Source: Sulfuricystis thermophila
Lineage (GTDB): Bacteria > Pseudomonadota > Gammaproteobacteria > Burkholderiales > Rhodocyclaceae
Length of the DNA stretch: 64,000 nt
Direction: 5' to 3'
Assembly (NCBI RefSeq): GCF_004323595.1
Contig: NZ_AP019373.1
Span: 2,232,001-2,296,000, forward strand
Notes under the pieces: model-generated
What the model saw: only the letters and a program-made list of their open reading frames with translations
The model's database searches: none
Told to the model about the DNA's origin: nothing
Shown here: one piece after another, positions 1 through 11,751 of the stretch
Layout of the letters: each line of letters starts with the position of its first letter
How positions within the stretch are numbered: position 1 is the first letter of the stretch
Made by a program: the position numbers and the translations under genes

Positions 1-23
1 GATTCGAGGGTATTTCGCTGTGA
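1..23 (+). CDS. mraZ: End of MraZ (partial)
   Basis: Only the last codons are in the window. In frame 3 they read FEGISL followed by TGA at 21-23. The end of mraZ is expected immediately upstream of rsmH in a dcw cluster, and the 9-base gap to the rsmH start fits. MraZ is the DNA-binding transcriptional regulator of the dcw operon. The call rests mostly on position, since six residues cannot identify a family. Confidence 0.5.
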
Positions 24-32
24 GCGGCTTCG

Positions 33-965
33 ATGAGCGCGCCAACGTCAGCGCAGCACCAGCCGGTGCTGCTTGCCGAAGCCGTCGCCGCCCTGGCCAT
101 CCGGCCGGACGGCCTCTATGTGGATGGCACCTTCGGGCGCGGCGGCCACAGCCGCGCGATTCTCGCGCGACTCGGGCCACAGGGGCGGCTCGTCGCGCTG
201 GATCGCGATCCGCAGGCGGTCGCGGCGGGCAGGGAGATCGCCGATCCGCGCTTGACGCTCGTCCATGCCGCTTTCAGCCGCTTGGGCGACGTCTTGGATG
301 CCTTGGGCATCGCTCGGGTCAATGGGATTCTGCTCGATCTGGGCGTGTCCTCGCCGCAGCTGGACGATCCGGCGCGCGGCATGAGTTTTCGTTTCGATGC
401 GCCGCTGGACATGCGCATGGATACGACGCAGGGGGAAACCGCGGCGGAGTTTCTGGCGCGGGCCGATCAATCGGAAATCGAGGAGGTGATTCGTGAGTAT
501 GGCGAAGAACGGTTTGCTCATGCGCTTGCAAAGGCGCTTGTTGCTGCTCGGCAGCGGGAACGTATTTCATCCACAGGACAACTTGCCGCGCTCGTGGCGC
601 AGGTCGTGCGCACGCGCGAGCCTGGCCAGCATCCGGCGACGCGCACCTTCCAGGCTCTACGGATTCACGTCAATCGGGAGCTTGAGGAGCTCTCGCTAGC
701 CCTGCCCCAGGCGCTCGATCGTTTGCAGCCGGGCGGAAGGCTCGCCGTGATCAGTTTCCATTCGCTCGAAGACCGCATCGTCAAGCGCTTTCTGCGCCAT
801 GCGGCGCAGCCGCCGCAACCGCCGAAAGGCGTGCCGGTGCGGGCTGCCGAGCTGCCAGCGCCGAGTCTGCGCCTGATCGGCAAGCCGATCCGCCCCGGCG
901 CTGCGGAAATCGCCCGCAATCCCCGTGCCCGGAGCGCGGTGCTGCGAGTCGCGGAGAAGTGCTGA
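33..965 (+). CDS. rsmH: 16S rRNA (cytosine(1402)-N4)-methyltransferase RsmH
   Basis: This enzyme uses S-adenosylmethionine to methylate N4 of C1402 in the P-site of 16S rRNA. The protein has 310 residues, the normal length. The SAM-binding loop [10 protein letters not shown] lies at residues 31-40, followed by LVALDRDP, whose acidic residue should bind the ribose. [13 protein letters not shown] and [14 protein letters not shown] are further family signatures. It is the first complete gene of the dcw cluster, and its TGA overlaps the ftsL ATG. Codons near 844-868 carry a copy of the dispersed 25-base repeat, read as ELPAPSLR. Confidence 0.97.
   Translation: MSAPTSAQHQPVLLAEAVAALAIRPDGLYVDGTFGRGGHSRAILARLGPQGRLVALDRDPQAVAAGREIADPRLTLVHAAFSRLGDVLDALGIARVNGILLDLGVSSPQLDDPARGMSFRFDAPLDMRMDTTQGETAAEFLARADQSEIEEVIREYGEERFAHALAKALVAARQRERISSTGQLAALVAQVVRTREPGQHPATRTFQALRIHVNRELEELSLALPQALDRLQPGGRLAVISFHSLEDRIVKRFLRHAAQPPQPPKGVPVRAAELPAPSLRLIGKPIRPGAAEIARNPRARSAVLRVAEKC
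844..868 (+). repeat. Dispersed 25-base repeat, copy 1 (rsmH)
   Basis: Contains CTGCCAGCGCCGAGT. The left part has GA in place of the consensus TC. Read in rsmH as ELPAPSL. Confidence 0.55.
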
Positions 966-1225
966 TGGCAAAGCTCAATTTCGTCCTGATCCTCGCCGTG
1001 CTGGTCTCGGCGCTGGCGGTCGTCTCGACCAACCACCGGGCGCGGCGGCTGATCAGCGAATTCGAGCGCCAACAGGAACGCATGCGCGCGCTGGAGGTCG
1101 AATGGGGCCAGCTGCAGCTCGAACAGAGCACCTGGGCCGCCCATGCGCGCATCGCGCAGATCGCCCGCGACAAACTCGGCATGCATGCGCCCCGGCCGCA
1201 GCAGATCGTCAACATCCGCGAATGA
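965..1225 (+). CDS. ftsL: Cell division protein FtsL
   Basis: An 86-residue bitopic membrane protein of the FtsQLB subcomplex, which relays the signal that activates FtsWI septal synthesis. It has a short cytoplasmic start (MAKLN), one membrane segment at about residues 5-21, then a charged, heptad-like stretch (RRLISEFERQQERMRALEVE) typical of the periplasmic coiled coil. FtsL is poorly conserved, so size, topology and position between rsmH and ftsI support the call. A GTG at 959 is possible, but the ATG at 965 lies 8 bases after GGAG and overlaps the rsmH stop (TGATG). Confidence 0.9.
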   Translation: MAKLNFVLILAVLVSALAVVSTNHRARRLISEFERQQERMRALEVEWGQLQLEQSTWAAHARIAQIARDKLGMHAPRPQQIVNIRE

Positions 1226-2949
1226 AACTCGCCAAGAGCCCCCTCCTCGTCGACCGCCTGCCGATCTGGCGTTCCCGGCTCGTGCTCGCGCTGCTGCTCG
1301 CCGGCTCGGCGGCGCTGATCGGGCGCGCCTTCTACCTGCAGGGCATCCACAAGGACTTCCTGATCGGCAAGGGCGAATCGCGCTATGAGCGCGTGATCGA
1401 GATCCCGGCCACCCGCGGCCGTATCCTCGATCGCAATGGCACCGTGCTGGCGGTATCGACGCCGGTCAAGTCGGTCTGGGCGATCCCGGAGGATGCCCGG
1501 CTCGCGCCTGCCGAGGCTCGTCAGCTGGCCGGTCTGCTGCGCATGGAGGTGAATGATCTCGTCAGGAAACTCGCCGCCGCACGTGATTTCGTCTTCCTGA
1601 AACGCCAGATTCCGCCGGATGTCGCCGCCCGGGTGGCAGAGCTCAAGCTGCCCGGCATCCATTTCCAGAACGAATATCGCCGCTACTATCCCGCCGGCGA
1701 GGTCACCGCCCATCTGCTCGGCTTCACCGGCGCGGAGGATGCCGGCCAGGAAGGCATCGAGCTCGCCCTCGACAAGGCGCTTGCCGGCAAGGCCGGCTCG
1801 CGGCGCGTGATCAAGGACCGCCGCGGCCAGATCGTCGAAGATGTCGAGTCGATCCGCGCACCGCAAGAGGGCAAGGACGTCACGCTTTCCATCGACGCCA
1901 AGCTGCAGTATCTCGCCTACTCGCAGCTCAAACAGGCGGTGACGGAAAATCGCGCCAAGGCCGGCGGCATCGTCGTGCTCGATGCGAAGAGCGGCGAAAT
2001 CCTCGCGCTCGCCAACCTGCCCGCCTACAACCCGAACAACCGTGCCCGACTCTCCGGCGCACAGCTGAGAAATCGCGCCTTCACCGATACCTTCGAGCCG
2101 GGCTCGACCTTCAAGCCCTTCGCCGTCGCGCTGGCGCTCGACAAGGGTCAGGTGCGCTTCGACACGCCGATCCAGACCGCGCCGGGCAAGCTCACCATCG
2201 GCCCGGCGACGATCCACGATGCCCATCCCCATGGCATGCTGACGGTCGCGCAGGTGATCCAGAAGTCTTCCAACGTCGGCGTCTCGAAAATGGCGCTCAA
2301 TCTGCCGGCCGAGGAGATGTGGGCGATGTTCGACAAGCTCGGCTTCGGCCAGCCGACCCGCATCGGCTTTCCTGGTGAGGCCGGCGGCCGGTTGCGCCCC
2401 TGGAAGCACTGGCGGCCGATCGAGCAGGCGACGATGTCTTACGGCCACGGTATTTCGGTGACGCTGATCCAGCTCGCGCGCGCCTATCAGGTGTTCGCCC
2501 GCAACGGCGATCTCGTGCCGCTGTCGCTCACCCGCGTCGATGTGCCGCCCGCCGTCGGCCTGCGAGTGTTCTCCGAACAGACCGCCAAGGAAATGCGCGC
2601 GATGCTCGAAATGGTGGTGCAGCCCGGCGGCACGGCCGTGAAGGCGCAGGTGCCCGGCTATCGTGTCGCCGGCAAGACCGGCACCGCGGTCAAGCTCGAA
2701 GGCGGGACCTATGTGAACAAGTACGTCGCGGCCTTCGTCGGCTTCGCGCCGGTGTCCGATCCGCGGCTGATCGTCGCGGTGATGATCGACGAACCTTCGG
2801 CCGGCAAGTATTACGGCGGCGATGTCGCCGCCCCGGTGTTTTCCAGTGTGATGTCGAGCGCCTTGCGTGCGCTCGGCGTTGCCCCCGATGACGCGCCACG
2901 GCTGTTGACGGTGGCGAAAAGCGAAACGTCCGCCCCGGAGGAGATGTGA
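1222..2949 (+). CDS. ftsI: Peptidoglycan D,D-transpeptidase FtsI (PBP3)
   Basis: The septal transpeptidase (class B PBP, 575 residues) that cross-links peptidoglycan at the division site with FtsW. A short cytoplasmic tail is followed by a membrane anchor (LVLALLLAGSAALIG, about residues 16-32). A PBP dimer domain precedes the transpeptidase domain. The active-site motifs are all visible: STFK at residues 295-298 (catalytic Ser295), SSN at 349-351 and KTGT at 485-488. The ATG overlaps the ftsL stop (ATGA). Confidence 0.97.
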   Translation: MKLAKSPLLVDRLPIWRSRLVLALLLAGSAALIGRAFYLQGIHKDFLIGKGESRYERVIEIPATRGRILDRNGTVLAVSTPVKSVWAIPEDARLAPAEARQLAGLLRMEVNDLVRKLAAARDFVFLKRQIPPDVAARVAELKLPGIHFQNEYRRYYPAGEVTAHLLGFTGAEDAGQEGIELALDKALAGKAGSRRVIKDRRGQIVEDVESIRAPQEGKDVTLSIDAKLQYLAYSQLKQAVTENRAKAGGIVVLDAKSGEILALANLPAYNPNNRARLSGAQLRNRAFTDTFEPGSTFKPFAVALALDKGQVRFDTPIQTAPGKLTIGPATIHDAHPHGMLTVAQVIQKSSNVGVSKMALNLPAEEMWAMFDKLGFGQPTRIGFPGEAGGRLRPWKHWRPIEQATMSYGHGISVTLIQLARAYQVFARNGDLVPLSLTRVDVPPAVGLRVFSEQTAKEMRAMLEMVVQPGGTAVKAQVPGYRVAGKTGTAVKLEGGTYVNKYVAAFVGFAPVSDPRLIVAVMIDEPSAGKYYGGDVAAPVFSSVMSSALRALGVAPDDAPRLLTVAKSETSAPEEM

Positions 2950-4130
2950 TCCAGCCCGCCTTCATGGTCGGTGTCACCGGCACCAACGGCAAGACCTCGG
3001 TGACGCAATGGATCGCCCAGGCGCTCACCCTGTGCGGCCGCAAATGCGCGATCGTCGGCACGCTGGGCAACGGCTTTCCGGGCGCGCTGGTGCCGGGACC
3101 GAACACCACGCCGGGCGCGCACGTGCTGCGCGAGTTCCTGCCGGAGAGCGTTCGCCAGGGTGCCCAAGCCTGTGCGATGGAGGTCTCGTCGATCGGCTTG
3201 CATCAGAACCGCGTCGCGGGCGTGCGTTTCGATGTCGCGGTATTCACGAATCTGACCCGCGACCATCTCGAATACCACGGCACGATGGCCGCCTACGCCG
3301 CCGAAAAGGCGAAGCTGTTCGACTGGCCTGGCTTGCGCTCTGCGGTGTTGAACCTCGACGATCCCTTCGGTCGCGAACTCGCGGCGAAACTCGCTGGCCG
3401 TGTGCCGACGATCGGCTACACGCTGGGCGACGAGAGCGGTGCAGACCGTGTGCTGCACGCGACAGGGCTCGCGGCAACCGCGACGGGGCTGAGCTTCACC
3501 GTCGATGGCGTCGCCATCTCCGCGCCAGTAATCGGCCGCTTCAATGCATCCAACCTGCTCGCGGTGATCGGCACGCTGCTCGCCGGCGGCGAGCGGCTCG
3601 AAACCATCGCCGCGGTATTGACCCGGATCGTCGCCCCGCCCGGCCGCATGCAGCCGCTCGGCGGCGGAGAGGACGAGCCGTTGGTGATCGTCGATTACGC
3701 CCACTCGCCCGATGCGTTGGCAAAGGTGCTGACCACCCTGCGCGGTACGGCCAGTGCCCGCGGCGGCCGGCTCGTCTGCGTCTTCGGTTGCGGCGGCGAG
3801 CGCGATCCCGGCAAGCGGCCGCAGATGGGCGCGATCGCAGAAGCGGCTGCCGACCAGGTCGTCGTCACCAGCGACAATCCACGCGGCGAGGCGCCGCAGG
3901 CGATCATCGATCAGATCCTGGCCGGCATGCGATCGAAGCCAATCGTCGAGCCCGACCGTGCCCGCGCGGTGGAGGCGACGATCGCTGCCGCCGCGCCCAA
4001 CGATGTGATCCTGCTCGCCGGCAAGGGCCACGAACCCTATCAGGAAATCGCCGGCGTGCGCATTCCCTATTCGGACGTCGAGACCGCAAAGTCGGCGCTG
4101 GCAAGACGGCACGAGGTGCTCAAATGCTGA
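2946..4130 (+). CDS. murE: UDP-MurNAc-tripeptide synthetase MurE, lacking the N-terminal domain
   Basis: Adds meso-diaminopimelate to UDP-MurNAc-L-Ala-D-Glu in the cytoplasm. The central ATPase domain (GTNGKTS at residues 12-18, VIDYAHSPDAL) and the C-terminal domain with the meso-DAP signature DNPR (310-313) are intact. The open frame gives 394 residues against about 490 for the family. Residues before the P-loop number about 11 instead of about 110, so the N-terminal domain that binds the UDP moiety is absent. The GTG start overlaps the ftsI TGA (GTGA), leaving no room upstream. The C-terminus reads a dispersed-repeat copy (KSALARRH). Confidence 0.9.
   Translation: MIQPAFMVGVTGTNGKTSVTQWIAQALTLCGRKCAIVGTLGNGFPGALVPGPNTTPGAHVLREFLPESVRQGAQACAMEVSSIGLHQNRVAGVRFDVAVFTNLTRDHLEYHGTMAAYAAEKAKLFDWPGLRSAVLNLDDPFGRELAAKLAGRVPTIGYTLGDESGADRVLHATGLAATATGLSFTVDGVAISAPVIGRFNASNLLAVIGTLLAGGERLETIAAVLTRIVAPPGRMQPLGGGEDEPLVIVDYAHSPDALAKVLTTLRGTASARGGRLVCVFGCGGERDPGKRPQMGAIAEAAADQVVVTSDNPRGEAPQAIIDQILAGMRSKPIVEPDRARAVEATIAAAAPNDVILLAGKGHEPYQEIAGVRIPYSDVETAKSALARRHEVLKC
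4088..4112 (-). repeat. Dispersed 25-base repeat, copy 2 (murE 3' end)
   Basis: On the plus strand it reads AAAGTCGGCGCTGGC then AAGACGGCAC, one substitution from consensus. It encodes KSALARRH near the MurE C-terminus. Confidence 0.8.
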
Positions 4131-5524
4131 CTCTTTCCGCAACGGCGCTGATCCTCAACGGCATCCAGACCGGCCGGGATGTCGAGTTCACCAGCGTCGG
4201 CACCGATTCGCGCGCGATCACGCCGGGCATGCTGTTCGTCGCGCTGACCGGCGAGCGTTTCGATGGTCACGACTACGTCGAACAGGCCCTGGCCGCTGGC
4301 GCGAGCTCGGCGCTGGTGCGCAGCGACTGGGCAGCGGCACATCCCCATCTGCCGCTGGTCGGCGTCAATGACACGCGCCGTGCGCTTGGCCAGCTCGCCG
4401 CCCACTGGCGCAGCCGCTTCCACATCCCGCTGATCGGCATCACCGGCAGCAACGGCAAGACCACCGTCAAGGAAATGTGCGCGGCGATCCTGCGCGCCGA
4501 CTTCGGCCAGCATGCGGTGCTGGCGACGAGCGGCAACCTCAACAACGACATCGGCATGCCGCTCACCTTGCTCAAACTCCATGCGCCACATCGCGCGGCG
4601 GTGATCGAGATGGGCATGAATCACCCCGGCGAGATCGCCTATCTGACGCAGATTGCGAAACCGACCGTCGCCGTCGTCACCAATGCCCAGCGTGCGCATC
4701 TGGGCGGACTCGGTTCCGTGGCCGAGATCGCCCGCGCCAAGGGCGAGATCTTCGCCGGGCTCAGCGATGACGGCGTGGCCATCATCAATGCCGACGATCC
4801 GCAGGCCGAATACTGGCGCGGCCTCAATGCCGGCCGGCGCATCGTCACCTTCGGCTTTTCGCCCGAGGCCACCGTGCATGGCCGCTGGCGGCCGTTCGGG
4901 CGTGGCGGCGAGCTCGATCTCGTCACACCGCGGGGTGATGCGCACATCATGCTGCCGCTGGCCGGCGAGCACAATGGCCGCAATGCGCTCGCCGCCGCTG
5001 CCGCCTGCTTTGCCCTCGGCGTGCCGCTGGCACCGATCGTGCGCGGCCTGTCGGGCTGCACCGGCACCGCCGGCCGCCTGCAACACAAGCGTGGTCTGCG
5101 AGGCGCCTGTGTGATCGACGACAGCTACAATGCCAATCCCGATTCGATGCGCGCGGCGATCGACGTGCTGGCAAGCTTGCCCGGCAAGCGCATCTTCGTG
5201 ATGGGCGACATGGGCGAGGTCGGCGAGATGGCCGGACAGCTGCACAGCGAAGTCGGCGGCTACGCCAAGAGCCAAGGCATCGACCTCCTGTTCGCGCTGG
5301 GCGAGAAGAGCGCAGCCGCGGTGCATGACTTCGGCAGTGGCGGACGGCACTTCACCGGCGTCGATGCCCTGGTGCGCGCGCTCAAACCGTTGCTGGACCC
5401 GGACACCACCGTGCTCGTCAAGGGCTCGCGCTTCATGAAGATGGAGCGCGTCGTCGAACGCATCGTCGAAGGGGCTGCCCCTGAATCGCCCCGCACGGCG
5501 GAGGAGGACGGCGATGCTCCTTGA
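4124..5524 (+). CDS. murF: UDP-MurNAc-tripeptide:D-Ala-D-Ala ligase MurF
   Basis: Adds D-Ala-D-Ala to complete the UDP-MurNAc-pentapeptide. The 466-residue protein is full length, with an intact N-terminal domain ([15 protein letters not shown]), unlike MurE just upstream. The P-loop [11 protein letters not shown] begins at residue 108. [19 protein letters not shown] and [11 protein letters not shown] are typical MurF motifs. The ATG overlaps the end of murE by 7 bases. Confidence 0.97.
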   Translation: MLTLSATALILNGIQTGRDVEFTSVGTDSRAITPGMLFVALTGERFDGHDYVEQALAAGASSALVRSDWAAAHPHLPLVGVNDTRRALGQLAAHWRSRFHIPLIGITGSNGKTTVKEMCAAILRADFGQHAVLATSGNLNNDIGMPLTLLKLHAPHRAAVIEMGMNHPGEIAYLTQIAKPTVAVVTNAQRAHLGGLGSVAEIARAKGEIFAGLSDDGVAIINADDPQAEYWRGLNAGRRIVTFGFSPEATVHGRWRPFGRGGELDLVTPRGDAHIMLPLAGEHNGRNALAAAAACFALGVPLAPIVRGLSGCTGTAGRLQHKRGLRGACVIDDSYNANPDSMRAAIDVLASLPGKRIFVMGDMGEVGEMAGQLHSEVGGYAKSQGIDLLFALGEKSAAAVHDFGSGGRHFTGVDALVRALKPLLDPDTTVLVKGSRFMKMERVVERIVEGAAPESPRTAEEDGDAP

Positions 5525-6683
5525 ACTGTTCCAATGGCTGGCGCAGGACATCCGCGCCTTCAACGTCTTCAACTACATCACGCTGCGCGCGGTGCTGGCG
5601 ACGCTGACGGCGCTGACGATCTCGTTCGTCTTCGGCCCGGCGGTGATCCGTTGGCTGACCGCGAAGAAGATCGGCCAGGCGGTGCGCATCGATGGGCCGC
5701 AGACCCATCTGGCCAAATCCGGCACGCCGACGATGGGCGGCGCGCTGATCCTGCTCTCGCTGGGCGTCTCGACGCTGTTGTGGGCGGATCTCACCAACCG
5801 TTTCGTCTGGATCGTGCTGATCGTCACTTTCGGCTATGGCGCGATCGGCTGGGTCGACGACTGGCGCAAGGTGGTCTATCGCAATCCGAAAGGCCTGTCG
5901 GCGAAGGCGAAGTTCTTCTGGCAGACGGTGATCGGCATCGTCGCCGCCCTCTGGGTCGCGTTTTCGATCTCCGCGCCTTCCAGCGAAAAGGCCCTGCAGC
6001 TGTTCCTGCAATGGGCCGGCAGCGGCTTTGCCACGGCGTTGCCGACGCGCACCGATCTGATCGTGCCCTTCTTCAAGAGTGTTTCCTATCCGCTCGGCAT
6101 CGTCGGTTTCATCGTCCTCACCTATCTGGTCATCGTCGGCGCCAGCAACGCGGTGAATCTGACCGACGGCCTCGACGGTCTGGCGATCCTGCCCACCGTG
6201 ATGGTCGGAGCAGCACTGGGCATCTTCGCCTATGTCGCGGGCCATGCCGGTTTTTCGAAATACCTGCTGCTGCCCTACGTGCCGGGCGCCGGCGAGCTCA
6301 CGGTGTTCTGCGGCGCGCTGGCCGGCGCGGGTCTGGGCTTCCTGTGGTTCAACGCCTATCCGGCCGAGGTCTTCATGGGCGATGTCGGCGCATTGGCGCT
6401 CGGCGCCGCGCTCGGCACGGTGGCGGTGATCGTGCGGCAGGAGATCGTGTTTTTCATCATGGGCGGGGTGTTCGTCGCCGAGACCGTCTCGGTGATGCTG
6501 CAGGTCGGCTGGTTCAAGTTCACCAAGTGGAAGACCGGCACCGGCCAGCGCATCCTGCTGATGGCGCCGCTGCACCACCATTACGAGCAGGTCGGCTGGA
6601 AAGAGACCCAGGTCGTCGTGCGTTTCTGGATCATCACCATCCTCCTGGTGCTGATCGGTCTGTCGACATTGAAGATCCGATGA
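5514..6683 (+). CDS. mraY: Phospho-MurNAc-pentapeptide transferase MraY
   Basis: Integral membrane enzyme that transfers phospho-MurNAc-pentapeptide to undecaprenyl phosphate, forming lipid I. At 389 residues with about ten hydrophobic segments, it has the longer form usual in betaproteobacteria. Catalytic and Mg-binding motifs are present: DDWRK at residues 115-119, [10 protein letters not shown] at 215-224 and the histidine loop HHHYE at 354-358. The start overlaps the end of murF by 11 bases. Confidence 0.97.
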   Translation: MLLELFQWLAQDIRAFNVFNYITLRAVLATLTALTISFVFGPAVIRWLTAKKIGQAVRIDGPQTHLAKSGTPTMGGALILLSLGVSTLLWADLTNRFVWIVLIVTFGYGAIGWVDDWRKVVYRNPKGLSAKAKFFWQTVIGIVAALWVAFSISAPSSEKALQLFLQWAGSGFATALPTRTDLIVPFFKSVSYPLGIVGFIVLTYLVIVGASNAVNLTDGLDGLAILPTVMVGAALGIFAYVAGHAGFSKYLLLPYVPGAGELTVFCGALAGAGLGFLWFNAYPAEVFMGDVGALALGAALGTVAVIVRQEIVFFIMGGVFVAETVSVMLQVGWFKFTKWKTGTGQRILLMAPLHHHYEQVGWKETQVVVRFWIITILLVLIGLSTLKIR

Positions 6684-8056
6684 ATCTCGCCGGCAAACAC
6701 GTGCTGATCCTCGGCCTGGGTGAATCGGGCCTGGCGGCCGCCCGCTGGTGCGACCGCCAGGGCGCGCGGCTGCGCATCGCCGACACACGGACGAATCCGC
6801 CGGGCCTCGAGGCCCTGCAGTGCCGTCTCGCCAGCGCCGAGTTTCGTGCCGGCGAATTCGACAAGACGCTGCTCGACGGCATCGATCTCGTCGTGCTCTC
6901 GCCGGGCCTGTCGCCCGGCATGCTGGTGGTGATCCATGCCCGCGCCCGGGGCATTCCGGTGGTCGGCGAGATCGAGCTGTTCGCCCAGGCGCTGCGCGCG
7001 CTCGCGCAGCACGTGCCGGTGATCGCGATCACCGGCACCAACGGCAAGACGACGACGACCGCGCTCACCGGCCATCTGCTCGCCGCCAGCGGCCGCACGG
7101 TGGGCGTGGCCGGCAACATTTCGCCGGCCGCGCTCGATGCCCTGATGGACTTTCAGGACCAAGGCGCCCTGCCCGAGGCCTGGGTGCTGGAACTGTCGAG
7201 CTTCCAGCTCGAAACCACCGAAACGCTCGACGCCACCGCGGCGACGGTGCTCAACGTCTCGGACGACCACCTCGACCGCTACATCGATCTGGACGACTAC
7301 GCCAGCGCCAAGGCGCGCATCTTCCGCGGCACGGGCACCCAGGTGCTCAACCGCGACGATCCACGAGTGAAACGCATGGCGATTCCCGGCCGCAAGCTGA
7401 TCACCTTCGGCCTCGATGCGCCTGCCGATGCCAACGACTTCGGCCTGCGCGAAAACCGCAACGAGCCCTGGCTGGTGCAGGGCGACCGTTTCCTGCTGCC
7501 GGTCGGCGCACTGCCGCTCGCCGGTCTGCACAATGCCGCGAACGTGCTGGCGGCATTGGCGCTGTGCACCGCGATCGGCCTCGAGCCGGTCAAGCTCTTG
7601 CCGGCGCTGCGGACATTCCGCGGCCTGCCGCACCGCGTCGAGAAAGTGACGACGATCGGCGGCGTGACCTTCTACGACGATTCGAAGGGCACCAACGTCG
7701 GCGCCACCGTCGCCGCGCTCCGAGGACTGGGGACGAAGTCCGTCGTCATCCTCGGCGGCGATGGCAAGGGACAGGATTTTTCTCAGCTTGTGCCCGCCGT
7801 CGCCCAGCACGCCCGCGCCGTGGTGCTGATCGGCCGTGACGCGCCGCTGATCGAGCAGGCCATCGCCGGCTGCGGCGTGCCGCTGAGGAACGCGACCGAC
7901 ATGGCCGATGCGGTGCGCACCGCGGCCAGACTGGCGCAGACCGGCGATGCGGTGCTGCTCTCACCGGCCTGCGCGAGCTTCGACATGTTCAAGAATTACG
8001 CACACCGCGCCGAAGTATTTCGGGCGGCGGTCGCCGAACTGGAGGCCCGGGCATGA
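6680..8056 (+). CDS. murD: UDP-MurNAc-L-alanine:D-glutamate ligase MurD
   Basis: Adds D-glutamate to UDP-MurNAc-L-Ala. The protein has 458 residues with all three Mur domains: an N-terminal nucleotide-binding fold ([16 protein letters not shown]), the ATPase loop GTNGKTTTT from residue 119, and a C-terminal domain with FYDDSKGTN and [11 protein letters not shown]. Codons 48-56 (CRLASAEFR) coincide with a copy of the dispersed 25-base repeat. The start overlaps the mraY stop (ATGA). Confidence 0.97.
   Translation: MNLAGKHVLILGLGESGLAAARWCDRQGARLRIADTRTNPPGLEALQCRLASAEFRAGEFDKTLLDGIDLVVLSPGLSPGMLVVIHARARGIPVVGEIELFAQALRALAQHVPVIAITGTNGKTTTTALTGHLLAASGRTVGVAGNISPAALDALMDFQDQGALPEAWVLELSSFQLETTETLDATAATVLNVSDDHLDRYIDLDDYASAKARIFRGTGTQVLNRDDPRVKRMAIPGRKLITFGLDAPADANDFGLRENRNEPWLVQGDRFLLPVGALPLAGLHNAANVLAALALCTAIGLEPVKLLPALRTFRGLPHRVEKVTTIGGVTFYDDSKGTNVGATVAALRGLGTKSVVILGGDGKGQDFSQLVPAVAQHARAVVLIGRDAPLIEQAIAGCGVPLRNATDMADAVRTAARLAQTGDAVLLSPACASFDMFKNYAHRAEVFRAAVAELEARA
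6821..6845 (+). repeat. Dispersed 25-base repeat, copy 3 (murD)
   Basis: TGCCGTCTCGCCAGC then GCCGAGTTTC. Read in murD as CRLASAEF. Confidence 0.8.
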
Positions 8057-9225
8057 ACACCGCCGTGCTCGGCCGCCGTGTTGGCGGCGCCTCCACCGCC
8101 AACGAAATCGACCCGCTGCTGCTTTGGCCGGCGCTCGCGCTGCTCCTGACTGGCCTGGTGATGGTGTATTCGGCCTCGATCGCCACCGCCGAGGGTTCGG
8201 CCTTCAGCGGCCATACGCCGACCTACTTTCTGGTACGCCATACCGCCTTCCTGCTGATCGGGCTGGTCTGGGCGCTGATCGTCTTCCAGATTCCGCTGCG
8301 CATCTGGCAGCAGCTGGCGCCCTGGCTGTTCCTCGCCGGCGTGGTGTTGCTGGCGGTCGTGCTGATCCCCGGCATCGGCAGGTCGGTCAATGGCGCGCAG
8401 CGCTGGATCGGGCTCGGCCCTATCAATGTCCAGCCCTCGGAGTTCATGAAGCTCGCCGCCGTGCTCTATGCGGCGGACTACACGGCAAGAAAGCTCACCG
8501 AGATGGGCAGCTTCCGACGCGGCTTCGTGCCGCTGGCGGCGGTGATGATCGTCGTCGCCGCACTGCTCTTGCGCGAGCCGGATTTCGGCGCCTTCGTCGT
8601 CATCATCGGCATCGCGATGGGCATCCTGTTCCTCGGCGGCATGAACGGCCGGCTGTTCGCCTTCCTGATCGTCGCCATGGCCATCGCCTTCGCGCTCTTG
8701 ATCATCTCTTCGCCTTACCGCTGGGAACGCATCATCAGCTACATGGACCCCTGGCGCGACGCCTTCGGCAAAGGCTACCAGCTCTCGCACGCGCTGATCG
8801 CCTTCGGGCGCGGCGAGTGGTTCGGCGTCGGTCTGGGCGCTTCGGTCGAGAAGCTGTTTTATCTCCCCGAGGCGCACACCGATTTCCTGCTCGCGGTGAT
8901 CGCCGAGGAGCTCGGCTTCGTCGGCGTCGTGGCGGTCGTCCTGCTGTTCGCGCTGCTCACCTGGCGATCCTTCATGGTCGGCCGCCAGGCCCTGCTGCTC
9001 GACCGCGTCTACGCCAGTCTCGTCGCGCAGGGCATCGGCATCTGGCTCGGCTTGCAGAGCTTCATCAACATGGGCGTCAATATGGGGCTGTTGCCCACCA
9101 AGGGGCTGACGCTGCCGTTGATGAGCTTCGGCGGTTCCGGCATCGTCGCCAACTGTGTCGCGCTCGCTGTGCTGCTGCGCGTGGACTTCGAGAACAGAAG
9201 ATTGATGAGGGGATTGCCGGCATGA
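8053..9225 (+). CDS. ftsW: Septal peptidoglycan glycosyltransferase FtsW
   Basis: SEDS-family glycosyltransferase that polymerises lipid II at the septum with FtsI. The 390-residue protein is almost wholly hydrophobic with about ten membrane segments. Signatures include YSASIATAE early on, [21 protein letters not shown] in the middle, and the C-terminal [18 protein letters not shown] and MSFGGSGI. The ATG overlaps the murD stop (ATGA). It is followed by an 85-base repeat-containing gap, the only sizeable gap in the cluster before ftsA-ftsZ. Confidence 0.97.
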   Translation: MNTAVLGRRVGGASTANEIDPLLLWPALALLLTGLVMVYSASIATAEGSAFSGHTPTYFLVRHTAFLLIGLVWALIVFQIPLRIWQQLAPWLFLAGVVLLAVVLIPGIGRSVNGAQRWIGLGPINVQPSEFMKLAAVLYAADYTARKLTEMGSFRRGFVPLAAVMIVVAALLLREPDFGAFVVIIGIAMGILFLGGMNGRLFAFLIVAMAIAFALLIISSPYRWERIISYMDPWRDAFGKGYQLSHALIAFGRGEWFGVGLGASVEKLFYLPEAHTDFLLAVIAEELGFVGVVAVVLLFALLTWRSFMVGRQALLLDRVYASLVAQGIGIWLGLQSFINMGVNMGLLPTKGLTLPLMSFGGSGIVANCVALAVLLRVDFENRRLMRGLPA

Positions 9226-9310
9226 AAATAATGGCCCCCCACGCTCGTAAAACCAACTCGCTGCCCCCCACAGGGGGGCGCATGCTGCCTTGGGGCAGCC
9301 CGGCGGCAGC
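9226..9310. repeat. GC-rich double-hairpin element between ftsW and murG
   Basis: This 85-base gap interrupts an otherwise gapless cluster. It contains a perfect hairpin with a 7-base stem (GCCCCCC 9263-9269, loop ACA, GGGGGGC 9273-9279). A second hairpin has a 6-base stem (GCTGCC 9284-9289, loop TTGG, GGCAGC 9294-9299). The end TTGGGGCAGCCCGGC resembles the end of the element between hemC and hemD (TTGGGGCGGCCCGGC), so both look like members of one extragenic repeat family. No T-run follows, so a classical terminator is unlikely. It may pause transcription or stabilise mRNA. Confidence 0.6.
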
Positions 9311-10362
9311 ATGAAGACCATCGTCATCATGGCGGGAGGCACCGGCGGTCACATCATGCCCGGTCTCGCGGTCGCCGACCGGTTGCGCGATGCCGGCTGG
9401 AAAGTGGTCTGGATGGGCAACCCGGATGGCATGGAGGCGAAGCTCGTGCCGCCGCGTCATTACGAAATGGCCTGGGTGCGCTTTTCCGCCTTGCGCGGCA
9501 AGGGGCTCAAGCGCCAGCTGCTGCTGCCCTTCAACCTGCTCACCGCCTTCTGGCAGGCCTGGCGCGCCTTTGGAAAGATTCGTCCGGACGTCGTGCTGGG
9601 CATGGGCGGCTTCATCAGCTTTCCCGGCGGGATGATGGCCAGCCTGCGCGGCATCCCGCTGGTGCTGCACGAGCAGAATTCGATCCCCGGCTTGGCCAAC
9701 AAAGTGCTCGCCCATGTCGCCGATCGCGTGCTGACCGGTTTTCCCGATACATTCAGGAAAGGCCGCTGGGTCGGCAATCCGGTACGGCCGGAGATCGCCG
9801 CGTTGCCACCGCCCGCCGAGCGCTATGGCGCGCGCAGCGGCCGGCTGCAAGTGCTGGTGCTCGGCGGCAGCCTCGGCGCTGCGGCGCTCAACGAAACCGT
9901 GCCGAAGGCCCTCGCATTGTTGCCGGAGGACGAACGTCCCGAGGTCGTGCATCAGTCGGGCGAAAAGCATCTCGACGCGTTGCGCGCCGCCTATGCCGCC
10001 GCCGGCGTCCATGCACACACCGTGGCCTTCATCGCCGACATGGCGGGCGCCTATGAATGGGCGGACCTGGTGATCTGCCGCGCCGGCGCGGCGACGATCG
10101 CCGAGCTTGCCGCCGCGGGCGTGGCGAGCATCCTGGTGCCTTTCCCGCATGCGGTCGACGACCATCAGACCGCGAACGCGCGCTTCCTCGCCCAGGCGGG
10201 TGCGGCGATCCTGCTGCCCCAGAGCGAGCTGACGCCGGAGCGCCTCGCGCTGATCCGCGCTCTGAAACGCCCGCAACTGATCGAGATGGCGGAGAAGGCG
10301 CGCGCGCTGGCGATGCCCGAAGCAACCGCCGCCGTGGCGGCCACCTGTGAAGAGGTCTGCAA

Positions 10363-10366
<4 letters not shown>
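9311..10366 (+). CDS. murG: Lipid II synthase MurG
   Basis: Transfers GlcNAc from UDP-GlcNAc to lipid I on the inner face of the membrane (GT28 family). The 351-residue protein begins [18 protein letters not shown], containing the conserved glycine-rich loop. Other signatures are [23 protein letters not shown], the mid-protein VLGGSLGA and the donor-binding [15 protein letters not shown]. The frame extends upstream to 9290 (MGQPGGS), but that extension lies in repeat DNA and the ATG at 9311 matches the family start. Confidence 0.97.

Positions 10367-11750
<1,384 letters not shown>

Positions 11751-11751
<1 letters not shown>

Noticed and set aside
781-2448. 555-residue minus-strand frame opposite rsmH, ftsL and ftsI
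   Set aside because: Shadow frame. The plus-strand genes show complete family motifs and tight overlaps.
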